36,423 nucleotides of DNA from Bacteroidales bacterium. GTDB lineage: Bacteria > Bacteroidota > Bacteroidia > Bacteroidales > UBA3663. Position numbers and translations under genes: made by a program. This document shows, in pieces, positions 16,189 to 23,888 of the stretch (position 1 is its first letter; every line of letters begins with the position of its first letter). The notes beneath the pieces are model-generated. The model made no database searches, was not told the origin of the DNA, and saw nothing but the letters and a program-made list of their open reading frames with translations. The stretch is taken from the NCBI GenBank assembly GCA_016293065.1, contig JAEDEY010000013.1:1-36423 (forward strand). The letters run 5' to 3'.

Positions 16189-18561
16189 TTACAGACAAAT
16201 AATCGACGACACAACCAGATACACAAGCCATGCCATAACCCACGCAACAGCGCATTGAAGAACAACTACGATGAGCGCGTATTTCCCTCCGAGTTCGCGC
16301 TTGATGGCGGCAATAGCTGCCACACATGGGGTGTAAAGCAGACAGTAAACAAGCAAGGCGGCGGCTGATGCGATGTTAAGAGAGGCAAGCAGCGACTCTG
16401 TGCTGCCAAACAACACAGCAAGAGTAGATACCACACTCTCCTTAGCCATGAAGCCAGACACCAAAGCGGTGATGATCTTCCAGTCGCCAAAGCCCAGAGG
16501 GGCAAAGAGAGGAGCGATCCAGCTTGCAATATGTGCCAATATCGACTGACTCGAATCGGACACCACGCTCAGGTGGAAATTGAAAGTCTGGAGGAACCAT
16601 ATTACCATCGATGCCACAAAGATGACAGTAAATGCACGCTCAATGAAATCCTTGGCTTTATCCCACATCAGACGGGCCACATTGCTGACTTTAGGCATTC
16701 GGTAGTTGGGCAGTTCCATCACAAAAGGCACAGCCTCGCCTTTCAATGTCGTATGATTGAGCACTATGGCTGTGATTACACCTGTGACTATACCAAGCAG
16801 ATACAAGCACACTATTATCAACCCACTATATTGTGGAAAGAAAACAGCGGTAAAAAACATATAGATGGGCATCTTGGCAGTACAGCTCATAAATGGATTA
16901 AGCATGATGGTGAGTTTGCGGTCGCGCAAAGAAGGAAGGGTGCGAGAGGCCATTACACTCGGCACCGAACAACCGAACCCTATGAGCATAGGCACAATAG
17001 AACGTCCCGAAAGACCTATCTTGCGCAACAAGCTATCGGTCACAAAAGCTATGCGTGCCATATAACCACTGTCTTCGAGCAGCGAGAGGAAGAAAAAGAG
17101 CAGCACTATGAGAGGAAGGAAACTAAGCACGCTTCCCACTCCCGAGAAAATGCCATCCAGCACGAGTGAATGTATCACCTCATTGACATTCCATGAAGAG
17201 AGTGCGCCGTCAACAACCACAGAAAGCTGAGAAATGCCATCTTCAAGCAATTCTTGCAACCAAGCTCCCACCGAGCCAAACGTGAGGTAGAAGACTGCTG
17301 ACATGATGAGCAGAAACGAAAGATGAGCAGTATAACGACCAGTCAAGATGCGGTCAATCATCAGGCTTCTCACATGCTCTTTACTGATGAGAGGCTTAAC
17401 CACCGTCTTTTTGCAGAGTTCTTGGATGAACGAGAAGCGCATGTCGGCAATAGCGGCACTGCGGTCCAAGCCTCGCTCCTCCTCCATCTGACATAGGATA
17501 TGCTCGATGGTCTGACGTTCGTTATCCGACAACTTCAAGGCATCAATCACCAGTCCATCTCCCTCGACGATCTTAGCTGCTGCAAAGCGAATTGGGATAT
17601 TGGCCTTTTGAGCATGATCCTCCACGAGGTGCATAATGGCATGGAGGCAACGATGCACCGCACCACCATGACTGTATGGATCGCAGAAATCCTGAACAGC
17701 TGGAGCCTCTTGGAACTTAGCCACGTGCATGGCATGTTCGATGAGCTCGTGGACACCCTGGTTCTTCATCGCACTGATAGCGATAACAGGTATGCCCAAA
17801 ACCTCTTCCATAAGGTTGATGCGGATAGTACCTCCATTGCCTTCTATCTCGTCCATCATGTTCAGCGCCAGCACCATTGGGACACCAAGTTCCATAAGCT
17901 GCATCGTCAGATAGAGGTTTCGCTCGATATTGGTAGCATCCACTATGTTGATGATGGCATGAGGACGGTTGTTTATGATAAAATCTCGACTTACGATTTC
18001 TTCGCTCGAAAATGGAGACAGGCTGTAAATACCAGGTAAATCAACAACTTCAGCTTCGTCGTAACCTCTGATCTTGCCGCTTTTCCAATCTACTGTTACA
18101 CCAGGGAAATTGCCCACATGCTGGTTGGCACCTGTGAGCTGGTTGAAAAGGGTCGTCTTGCCACAGTTCTGGTTACCTGCCAATGCGAACATCAGCCGTG
18201 TTCCATCGGGCAATGGGTGCTCGTGTGTCTTATCGTGATAACGGCCAGACTCACCAAGACCTGGGTGTTCTCGGTCGGGAGTACGCAACACGTTAATCCT
18301 GCGACGTCGTTCAGCCTTCTTTGCCTCTCGCGACTTTTCGACCAGCTCAACTTCCACATTGGCAGCATCGTTCAATCTGAGAGTCAACTCATAACCATGA
18401 AGACGTATCTGCATCGGGTCTCCCATTGGAGCGAACTTCACAACCTTGAGCTCTGACTCAGGGATAATGCCCATGTCAAGGAAATGCTGACGCAAAGCCC
18501 CCTCACATCCAACGGATGTAACCCTACAAGTCTGTCCTATTTTTAGTTCATTGAGAGTCAT
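16189..18561 (-). CDS. feoB: FeoA-FeoB fusion ferrous iron transporter
   Basis: The 790-aa inner-membrane GTPase-coupled Fe2+ importer has FeoA fused to its N-terminus. Residues 1-75 form a FeoA SH3-like domain (MTLNELKIGQ...), followed by a basic linker. The FeoB G domain has G1 GNQNCGKTT (129-137), G3 DLPG (174-177) and G4 NMMD. The Gate/core membrane domain follows (RSIVPMLIGFGCSVPSVMASR and the second repeat with GDWKIITALVSGFMAKESVVS). The start was set at ATG 18561, not the in-frame TTG at 18603, because the -7 box (18601-18608) overlaps that TTG. Fused FeoAB is common in Bacteroidetes. A Cys-rich partner gene follows. Confidence 0.95.
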   Translation of the reverse strand: MTLNELKIGQTCRVTSVGCEGALRQHFLDMGIIPESELKVVKFAPMGDPMQIRLHGYELTLRLNDAANVEVELVEKSREAKKAERRRRINVLRTPDREHPGLGESGRYHDKTHEHPLPDGTRLMFALAGNQNCGKTTLFNQLTGANQHVGNFPGVTVDWKSGKIRGYDEAEVVDLPGIYSLSPFSSEEIVSRDFIINNRPHAIINIVDATNIERNLYLTMQLMELGVPMVLALNMMDEIEGNGGTIRINLMEEVLGIPVIAISAMKNQGVHELIEHAMHVAKFQEAPAVQDFCDPYSHGGAVHRCLHAIMHLVEDHAQKANIPIRFAAAKIVEGDGLVIDALKLSDNERQTIEHILCQMEEERGLDRSAAIADMRFSFIQELCKKTVVKPLISKEHVRSLMIDRILTGRYTAHLSFLLIMSAVFYLTFGSVGAWLQELLEDGISQLSVVVDGALSSWNVNEVIHSLVLDGIFSGVGSVLSFLPLIVLLFFFLSLLEDSGYMARIAFVTDSLLRKIGLSGRSIVPMLIGFGCSVPSVMASRTLPSLRDRKLTIMLNPFMSCTAKMPIYMFFTAVFFPQYSGLIIVCLYLLGIVTGVITAIVLNHTTLKGEAVPFVMELPNYRMPKVSNVARLMWDKAKDFIERAFTVIFVASMVIWFLQTFNFHLSVVSDSSQSILAHIASWIAPLFAPLGFGDWKIITALVSGFMAKESVVSTLAVLFGSTESLLASLNIASAAALLVYCLLYTPCVAAIAAIKRELGGKYALIVVVLQCAVAWVMAWLVYLVVSSIICL

Positions 18562-18600
18562 TTTCAAAAACCCTATATTGATCGTTAAAAATATTTGACG

Positions 18601-18632
18601 CAAAGATATGCAAAAATCCCCAACGCACCAAA
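18601..18632 (-). promoter_or_regulatory. Promoter of the feoAB operon
   Basis: On the minus strand TTTG (18629-18632), 20 bp, TATCTTTG (18601-18608) is a full match to the Bacteroidetes consensus. It fixes transcription start near 18594 and so the feoAB start at 18561. A 7-bp inverted repeat, ATCAATC-aaa-GATTGAT (18682-18698), lies upstream and is a candidate operator. Confidence 0.8.
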
Positions 18633-18754
18633 ATTATGCAGACAAATTCACTATTTTTAGGTAAAATGTGTAGATGAAACAATCAATCAAAGATTGATAG
18701 ACATGAACATCACAACAAAACCACTGCCGAATTATGGAACAAATAACCGAATAA

Positions 18755-18829
18755 CCTATATAACGCAAGAAGGTCGTCTCACGACGACCTTACTTGTTAC
18801 ATTACCTTAAATCTAATACCATGAAAAAC
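18755..18829 (-). ncRNA. Candidate small RNA with GNRA-capped hairpin
   Basis: A consensus promoter fires leftward and no credible gene follows for 230 bp. The predicted transcript starts near 18829. Its first ATG opens only a six-codon frame (MVLDLR). It then folds into a 13-bp hairpin: CAAG plus AAGGTCGTC pairs with GACGACCTT plus CTTG, with one bulged U and a GUGA tetraloop at 18779-18782. No good U-tract follows, so the 3' end is uncertain. It may also be a long 5' leader of feoAB. It could belong to a catalogued Bacteroidales RNA motif; I cannot check. Confidence 0.5.
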
Positions 18830-18835
18830 ACGATG

Positions 18836-18867
18836 CAAAGATAGAGGAAATTTACTAATTGTGCAAA
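18836..18867 (-). promoter_or_regulatory. Consensus promoter upstream of the candidate small RNA
   Basis: On the minus strand TTTG (18864-18867), exactly 20 bp, TATCTTTG (18836-18843). This is as strong a match as any promoter in the window, yet it is not adjacent to a gene. Confidence 0.75.
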
Positions 18868-18882
18868 TAATATTCATTATAT

Positions 18883-19081
18883 TTCACATATTTTGTATAT
18901 TTTTACCACGAAATTCACATATTTTGTGATTCGGAATTGACAATAAGCAACAAAATTACATTTTTTTCTTTTCATTCTTTTCTGAAATGATAGTTCTGTA
19001 ACTATGTATATTTCAATATCATTTGCACACCGATTGCACAATAAACGGAAATCATGACAAGAGAAAGATGAAATTGTGCAA
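18883..19081. repeat. Short repeated motifs in the AT-rich gene-free region
   Basis: TTCACATATTTTGT occurs twice as a perfect 14-bp direct repeat (18883-18896, 18914-18927), start-to-start 31 bp, about three helical turns. ATTGTGCAA occurs three times: 18858-18866, inverted at 19034-19042, and 19073-19081. The 728-bp stretch 18562-19289 otherwise holds only the promoters and hairpin listed separately. A 79-codon open frame at 19023 looks spurious. Confidence 0.6.
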
Positions 19082-19192
19082 TATACAATATCGTTGTCAG
19101 GTTAAGATTACAGCCTTGAAATTTATTATTGTATTATATGCAATAAGTAAGTACCAATACCAATTGCTAAAAAATCTAAAAAGACTATCACA

Positions 19193-19225
19193 TTTGGTTC
19201 ATCATATATTATTAATGTATATATT
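19193..19225 (+). promoter_or_regulatory. Promoter of the SIMPL-domain gene
   Basis: TTTG (19193-19196), 21 bp, TATATTTG (19218-19225) matches the Bacteroidetes consensus and lies 64 bp before the ATG. Confidence 0.75.
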
Positions 19226-19289
19226 TGCGATTGAAAAATACTGTGAATCACTCTCAGACTAAACTCTAATAATAAAAAAACGAAAAATT

Positions 19290-19976
19290 ATGAAGAATCA
19301 AATTGGAGCTATTATAGTTGCTATCGGCATAGCACTATCGGGCTATTTCATCTATTTAGGAATTGAAAGCTTTGCAGCAAAAGACCGAGTAGTAAACGCC
19401 AAGGGACTGTCAGAGCGTATGGTAATGGCAGACAAAGCAATCTGGACGATTTCGTTCGGACTATTGGGCAACGATGTACAAGTGCTTTACACTCAACTCG
19501 AACCACAGAAGAAGGCGCTCATCAAGTTCCTCAACAAAAATGGCATCAGTGATGACGAGATCGTTCTCTCTCCATCGACCATCAATGATCGTTCGACATG
19601 GTATGACTGGGACAAGAAGCAAGGCACTATCGAACGCTATTCGCTCACTGGCAACATGACCATTGTGTCGTCGGATGTTGAAAAACTCCGCCAACTGCAA
19701 CTGCGACAGTTAGACCTTCTCAACGTAGGAGTGATTCTCGACAACAGCTACATCAGATATGAATACACTGGTCTCAACGACTTGAAACCAGAGATGGTGG
19801 AAGAGGCAACGGTCAATGCGCGTATCGTAGCCAACAAGTTTGCCGAAGACGCCAATGCAAAGCTTGGAAACCTCAAGTCAGCACGTCAGGGACAATTTGA
19901 GATAGAAAGCGACGATGTCATGCCACACATGCGCAAGGTACGTGTGGTGACAACGATGGAATACTATCTTAAATAA
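19290..19976 (+). CDS. SIMPL-domain (DUF541) envelope protein
   Basis: The 228-aa product has one N-terminal hydrophobic anchor or signal (IGAIIVAIGIALSGYFIYLG). A SIMPL/DUF541 domain follows: VNAKGLSERMVMADKAIWTISF, then GISDDEIVLSPSTINDR and a C-terminal VRVVTTMEYYLK strand. Family members (Brucella BP26, E. coli YggE) are periplasmic or membrane-tethered, oligomerise into channel-like shells and are linked to oxidative stress tolerance; the molecular role is unsettled. The gene is monocistronic from its own promoter. It ends 3 bp from the stop of the convergent ABC gene with no terminator between them. Confidence 0.85.
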   Translation: MKNQIGAIIVAIGIALSGYFIYLGIESFAAKDRVVNAKGLSERMVMADKAIWTISFGLLGNDVQVLYTQLEPQKKALIKFLNKNGISDDEIVLSPSTINDRSTWYDWDKKQGTIERYSLTGNMTIVSSDVEKLRQLQLRQLDLLNVGVILDNSYIRYEYTGLNDLKPEMVEEATVNARIVANKFAEDANAKLGNLKSARQGQFEIESDDVMPHMRKVRVVTTMEYYLK

Positions 19977-19979
19977 CCG

Positions 19980-21530
19980 TTATAGGGTGATTGACTTGGT
20001 GATATTGCCAGGAAGCTCATCAATGTAATGAGTAACCATGATTAGAGTCTTGGCCTGTCGTTTGCAGAACTCGCTGATAACATTACGCACAAGGTTGCGT
20101 CGGTAGGTATCCAATCCGTGCAGAGGTTCGTCGAGGATAATCAGAGTTGGATCTTTGACAAAAGCACGGGCAAGGAGACACAAGCGCTGTTCACCAGAAG
20201 AAAGAGTAAGGAACATTCGGTCTTTAAGCTGATCGATACCGAAGACCTTCATCCAAAACAGGCATACCTCCATCTGTTCAGGACGAGGTCGTTTATACAG
20301 GCCAACGCTATCATGCAAACCGCTCGCCACAATCTCGATGGCTGGGCGGTTTTCTTTATATGCCCTATGGAACTCGGGACTGACAAAACCAATGTTGCGC
20401 TTTATTTCCCAAATGCTCTCGCCTGTACCTCGACGTCGGCCAAAGAGAGATATGTCACAAGCATAAGCAGCAGGATGATCGGCACATATCAGACTCAGCA
20501 ACGTCGATTTGCCCGAACCATTCCGTCCCTGAAGTGCCCATTTCTCACCGCTACACACCTCCCAGTTCAGTCCTCCATACAAGACACGGTTGGTCTCTGG
20601 GAGCTTAAGAGAGAGATTGCGAATAGAGATTATCGAACCTTGGGCTTCAGGTTTTTCGGCAAGCGTAGAGACAAGCGAGGCATCACCCATGACAGTATCG
20701 GGAAAAGCCACTCCATTCTTCCACTCTGACAAATACTGCTCGCGTGTGATTTTTGCAGAAACGGTCATGTCATGCACCTTCACTACATGAGTCATATAAT
20801 CTGGCACATTGTCGAGCATCGAGATTATCATGATGATCTGAACATTGCCTTCAGCAATAAGGTGACGGAAGAAGAGGTCAAGCTGGTCGCGCATCTCAGT
20901 ATCGAGTCCGATGAAAGGATTATCGACTATGAGCACGCGAGGCTTCTTGATAAGATACTTGAAGAGTTGGTATCGGCGCATTTCGCCACTCGACAGCAAC
21001 ACCATGCGCTTGTTAAGCAGAGGCCGCATCATGAAAGTATCGAGCAACGGATTCGAAAGGAACTCGCTATCGTCTTCGGCACCCGCATCACGAGCCTCTT
21101 CGATGGTCAAGCCATGTCCGGCAGCACGCGCTTCATCGGCCGACAGACCTGTGGCACTCACCTTGCCAGAAGCCAAAGCCCGCTTGAGCACGGTGCTCAC
21201 CAATGGAGACTCGTCGCGGTCCTGACTATTGAAGCGTTGCTGGAAATAATATGGCTTCTCGACAGAACCTAAAGCATCCTCAAAAGTCAGCTGCACGATA
21301 TTTCCATAGGCCGAGGGCTTGACACCAGGGCCGAAATCGTAGGTCAGTTGGCCTTGTAGCAGGAGATTCTTGCCCGTGAGGAGATCAACGAGGCAAGTCT
21401 TGCCGCCTCCGTTCGGTCCCATGATAGCTATATGTTCGCCCTGGCACAACGTGAAGTCAACGGGCTGCTTCATGCGGGTTTGAGGCATACGTCCCAAGGC
21501 TTGTTTCAATTCGATGATATTCTTTGGCAT
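19980..21530 (-). CDS. ModF-like protein with two ABC ATPase domains
   Basis: The 516-aa soluble protein holds two fused ABC ATPase domains and no membrane segment, like ModF/PhrA-type proteins. ABC1 has Walker A GPNGGGKT (38-45) and signature LSSGE (179-183), but Walker B reads LIVDN (Asn204 in place of catalytic Glu) and the H-loop His is absent (IISMLDN). ABC2 is complete: GRNGSGKST (335-343), LSSGEQ (443-448), ILDEP (Glu468) and VTHYIDE. An Ala/Glu-rich insertion with two EEAR-x-AG-like units sits at about 128-155. The ATG at 21530 was chosen over an upstream in-frame TTG at 21542, which lies in the terminator T-tract. Substrate and partner are unknown. Confidence 0.85.
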   Translation of the reverse strand: MPKNIIELKQALGRMPQTRMKQPVDFTLCQGEHIAIMGPNGGGKTCLVDLLTGKNLLLQGQLTYDFGPGVKPSAYGNIVQLTFEDALGSVEKPYYFQQRFNSQDRDESPLVSTVLKRALASGKVSATGLSADEARAAGHGLTIEEARDAGAEDDSEFLSNPLLDTFMMRPLLNKRMVLLSSGEMRRYQLFKYLIKKPRVLIVDNPFIGLDTEMRDQLDLFFRHLIAEGNVQIIMIISMLDNVPDYMTHVVKVHDMTVSAKITREQYLSEWKNGVAFPDTVMGDASLVSTLAEKPEAQGSIISIRNLSLKLPETNRVLYGGLNWEVCSGEKWALQGRNGSGKSTLLSLICADHPAAYACDISLFGRRRGTGESIWEIKRNIGFVSPEFHRAYKENRPAIEIVASGLHDSVGLYKRPRPEQMEVCLFWMKVFGIDQLKDRMFLTLSSGEQRLCLLARAFVKDPTLIILDEPLHGLDTYRRNLVRNVISEFCKRQAKTLIMVTHYIDELPGNITKSITL

Positions 21531-21540
21531 TGTATATAAC

Positions 21541-21575
21541 AAAAAAAACTATGCACACGCATTATACGTGTGCAT
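21541..21575 (-). terminator. Intrinsic terminator overlapping the end of rng
   Basis: On the minus strand ATGCACACG pairs perfectly with CGTGTGCAT (plus positions 21567-21575 and 21551-21559; 7-nt loop), followed by AG and eight Ts (21548-21541). The 5' arm encodes the last codons of RNase G and the loop contains its stop codon. Confidence 0.85.
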
Positions 21576-23136
21576 CCATAGGAGTTTTGAGATCTATCTC
21601 GTTTCGTTCAGAATCGAGCACCTTATACTGGAGCAATTCCATGCTCTCGTCGGTAATCAGACGCATTCCGAAGCCGAATTTCATTCTCCAGCGCCAGTAG
21701 CGAGAGATGAGACCTCGTTTCAGATGAGCTGCAATAAACGGATGAACATGCAGGCTGAATCTTTTCACTTTCTTGACTTTTGTAAGCATTGTCAGCTTCT
21801 CTTCGAGCATATCGGGAAAGAGTATCGATGGTTTCACCACGTGCTTACCTCCACATACCGGGCAGCTCTCGGCCGTATTGACATCCATGACAGGACGCAC
21901 GCGCTGACGAGTTATCTGCATCAGGCAGAACTTCGAGAGAGGCAGGATATTGTGCTTGGCACGATCGTTCTGCATAAGTTCCTTCATGTGCTGGAACAAA
22001 GCCTCGCGATTCTCCTGTTTCTGGAGGTCGATGAAATCGATCACCACTATGCCGCCCATATCCCTTAGACGCATCTGTCGTGCTATCTCGTCGGCAGCAG
22101 CCATGTCCACGAGCAGAGCGTTCTCCTCCTGGTCGTCACTCTGTCGGCTACGATGTCCGCTATTGACATCTATGACATGGAGCGCTTCGGTATGCTCGAT
22201 GACGATATATGCGCCATGCTTACAAGATACAGTCTTGCCCATTGAGCCTTTGATTTGACGAGTCACCCCAAAAGCATCAAGTATCGGCTGTTCGTCGTTG
22301 TAGAGTTTTACTATGTCTGCCTTTTCAGGGGCGATCAGGTTCACATAATCCTTAACCTGATTAAACGTAGCTGGATCGTTGACCCAGATATTCTCGAACG
22401 ACGGATTGAAGATGTCACGAAGTAATGCCACTGCTCTGCCCGTCTCCTCATAACATAATGACGGAAGAGTTCCTTTTTGTAACTTTTCCTGGGTTTTCTC
22501 CCAGTGTTTTACAAGCGAATTCATCTCTGAGTTGAGATCTTCAACTTTGGCTCCATGAGCAGAAGTACGCACTATCACACCGAAATTCTTCGGGCGGATA
22601 CTGTTGATAATCTGCTTTAGGCGGATTTTCTCTTCGCTTGACTTGATTTTCGTGGACACCGAAACCTTGTCTTCAAAAGGCATCAAGACCATATATCTAC
22701 CTGGGAGCGAGATATCGCAGGTGAGACGTGGTCCCTTTGTCGAAATAGGTTCTTTGGCAATCTGTACCAGAATCTCTTGACCAAGCTGCAATACATCCTC
22801 AACGATACCGTCTTTGTTGATTACGCTCTCGCGCACGACACGGTCGATGGGAATGAGATGCTTACGATCACTGATCTGCTGCTTGACGAATTTTGACAGC
22901 GTGCGGAACTGTGGTCCAAGGTCTTGATAGTGAATAAATCCCTCCTTTTCATGTCCCACATCGACAAATGCAGCATTGAGCCCCGGCATCAGTCTCTTGA
23001 CTTTGCCGAGATAGATATTTCCCACCGAATAAGATTCGTTCTGAGCCTCTCGCTGAAACTCTGCAAGTTTCTTATCTTCGAGCAAGCCAATAGTAATCTC
23101 TTTGGGCGAAACATCAATCACTACTTCTCGAGTCAT
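21562..23136 (-). CDS. rng: Ribonuclease G (Rne/Rng family)
   Basis: The 524-aa endoribonuclease is used for rRNA maturation and mRNA decay. An N-terminal S1 domain (YSVGNIYLGKVKRLMPGLNAAFVDVG...GFIHYQDL) is followed by the RNase H-like and 5'-sensor region and the DNase I-like catalytic core. The two metal-binding Asp are seen in VIDVNSGHRSRQ and GGIVVIDFIDL. A CPVCGG Zn-link motif follows. There is no long C-terminal degradosome scaffold, so it is RNase G-like. The start is ATG 23136 (MTREVVIDVSPKEIT), which matches the usual family N-terminus; the upstream in-frame codons are not typical. It lies downstream of HU and the 29-aa gene, separated by a hairpin terminator. Confidence 0.95.
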   Translation of the reverse strand: MTREVVIDVSPKEITIGLLEDKKLAEFQREAQNESYSVGNIYLGKVKRLMPGLNAAFVDVGHEKEGFIHYQDLGPQFRTLSKFVKQQISDRKHLIPIDRVVRESVINKDGIVEDVLQLGQEILVQIAKEPISTKGPRLTCDISLPGRYMVLMPFEDKVSVSTKIKSSEEKIRLKQIINSIRPKNFGVIVRTSAHGAKVEDLNSEMNSLVKHWEKTQEKLQKGTLPSLCYEETGRAVALLRDIFNPSFENIWVNDPATFNQVKDYVNLIAPEKADIVKLYNDEQPILDAFGVTRQIKGSMGKTVSCKHGAYIVIEHTEALHVIDVNSGHRSRQSDDQEENALLVDMAAADEIARQMRLRDMGGIVVIDFIDLQKQENREALFQHMKELMQNDRAKHNILPLSKFCLMQITRQRVRPVMDVNTAESCPVCGGKHVVKPSILFPDMLEEKLTMLTKVKKVKRFSLHVHPFIAAHLKRGLISRYWRWRMKFGFGMRLITDESMELLQYKVLDSERNEIDLKTPMDAHV

Positions 23137-23183
23137 TGAGTGACAGAAAATAAATAAGGGTTTAACATATATATATAAAATGT

Positions 23184-23209
23184 AAGGGCGCACTGCAAAA
23201 TGCGCCCTT
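23184..23209 (-). terminator. Hairpin terminator between the 29-aa gene and rng
   Basis: AAGGGCGCA (23184-23192) pairs perfectly with TGCGCCCTT (23201-23209) around an 8-nt loop. On the minus strand only a weak T-run follows, so partial read-through into rng is likely. Confidence 0.65.
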
Positions 23210-23233
23210 CTTTTGGGTCATGAAGACTAATGA

Positions 23234-23323
23234 TTAGTGCTTCTTATGACGATTCTTGCGCAATCTTTTTTTGCGCTTGTGCGTACTCATCTTATGACGC
23301 TTGTGCTTCTTACCGTTTGGCAT
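23234..23323 (-). CDS. 29-aa basic AURKAIP1/COX24-domain peptide (probable ribosomal protein)
   Basis: The frame starts at ATG 23323 and ends at TAA 23234. The 29-residue product is almost entirely Lys, Arg and His (MPNGKKHKRHKM...LRKNRHKKH). This agrees with my recollection of short Bacteroidetes proteins annotated with the AURKAIP1/COX24 domain. That domain also occurs in mycobacterial bS22 and in a mitochondrial small-subunit protein, so a small-subunit ribosomal role is plausible. It sits 43 bp after the HU gene on the same strand and is followed by a hairpin terminator. Confidence 0.88.
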   Translation of the reverse strand: MPNGKKHKRHKMSTHKRKKRLRKNRHKKH

Positions 23324-23366
23324 AGTTTTTATTATTTAATGTTTAACTTATATTGTCAGAAAATAA

Positions 23367-23660
23367 TTATTCCTCATTAATTACCTCGCCGCTTACAGCC
23401 GCAACGAAAGTCTTTGCAGGCTTGAACGCAGGAATATTGTGCTCTGGGATAATAATAGACTTATCCTGGCTAATGTTACGAGCTGTCTTGCGTGCACGAG
23501 TCTTGATAATGAAGCTTCCAAAACCACGGAGATAAACAGGTTCGCCTTCCTGAAGCGAATCCTTCACACTCACCATAAACTGCTCAACTACGGTCAACAC
23601 TGCCTCGTTATCGAGACCTGTCTTTTTAGCAATAGATGCAACGATTTCTGCTTTAGTCAT
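23367..23660 (-). CDS. HU-family DNA-binding protein
   Basis: The 97-aa product has the full HU/IHF fold: an N-terminal helical pair (MTKAEIVASIAKKTGL), the VYLRGFGSFI strand, a basic DNA-binding arm (KTRARKTARNISQDKSIIIPEHNIPAFKPAKTF) and a C-terminal helix. The intercalating Pro sits in the arm as expected. It bends and compacts nucleoid DNA as a dimer. Its own promoter lies upstream (TATATTTG). The 29-aa basic peptide gene follows at once and is probably co-transcribed. Confidence 0.95.
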   Translation of the reverse strand: MTKAEIVASIAKKTGLDNEAVLTVVEQFMVSVKDSLQEGEPVYLRGFGSFIIKTRARKTARNISQDKSIIIPEHNIPAFKPAKTFVAAVSGEVINEE

Positions 23661-23731
23661 TACTTTTATGTTTTTATATTATCTTGATTTTTAAATGTAT
23701 TCAACACCTCAAATCCTCGATTTTTGGCTTG

Positions 23732-23762
23732 CAAATATAAGGCTTTATTTTCATTTTTCAAC
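23732..23762 (-). promoter_or_regulatory. Promoter of the HU gene
   Basis: On the minus strand GTTG (23759-23762), 19 bp, TATATTTG (23732-23739) matches the Bacteroidetes pattern, 71 bp upstream of the HU start. Confidence 0.65.
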
Positions 23763-23846
23763 CATTATCTCATTATTTTTTCAAAAAAATCACAACTTTA
23801 CGTCAAAAAAGCCTATAAATGTAAACTAAAATTCATGAAATCTACT

Positions 23847-23854
23847 TATCTTTG
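23847..23854 (+). promoter_or_regulatory. -7 box of the lipoprotein-murA-rimM gene series
   Basis: TATCTTTG is a perfect TAnnTTTG box 34 bp upstream of the lipoprotein ATG. No clear TTTG is found at -33. Confidence 0.6.
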
Positions 23855-23888
23855 CACGCAATATACAACTATTTTATTGAAATAGATT

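Noticed and set aside
16043..16258. 71-codon plus-strand frame near feoB
   Set aside because: It is antisense to the Cys-rich miniprotein gene and the feoB end, which are both well supported on the minus strand.
18564..18603. Upstream start for FeoAB giving MRQIFLTINIGFLK
   Set aside because: The codon is TTG and overlaps the -7 box, so it would not be in the mRNA.
18808..18842. MKNTMQR mini-frame on the plus strand
   Set aside because: Seven codons overlapping a minus-strand promoter; no plus promoter precedes it.
19023..19262. 79-codon frame in the AT-rich region
   Set aside because: The start is poor, the composition is like random AT-rich DNA, and the promoter of the SIMPL gene lies inside its 3' end.
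21534..21542. Upstream TTG start for the double ABC ATPase
   Set aside because: It falls next to the T-tract of the rng terminator; ATG 21530 is the better start.
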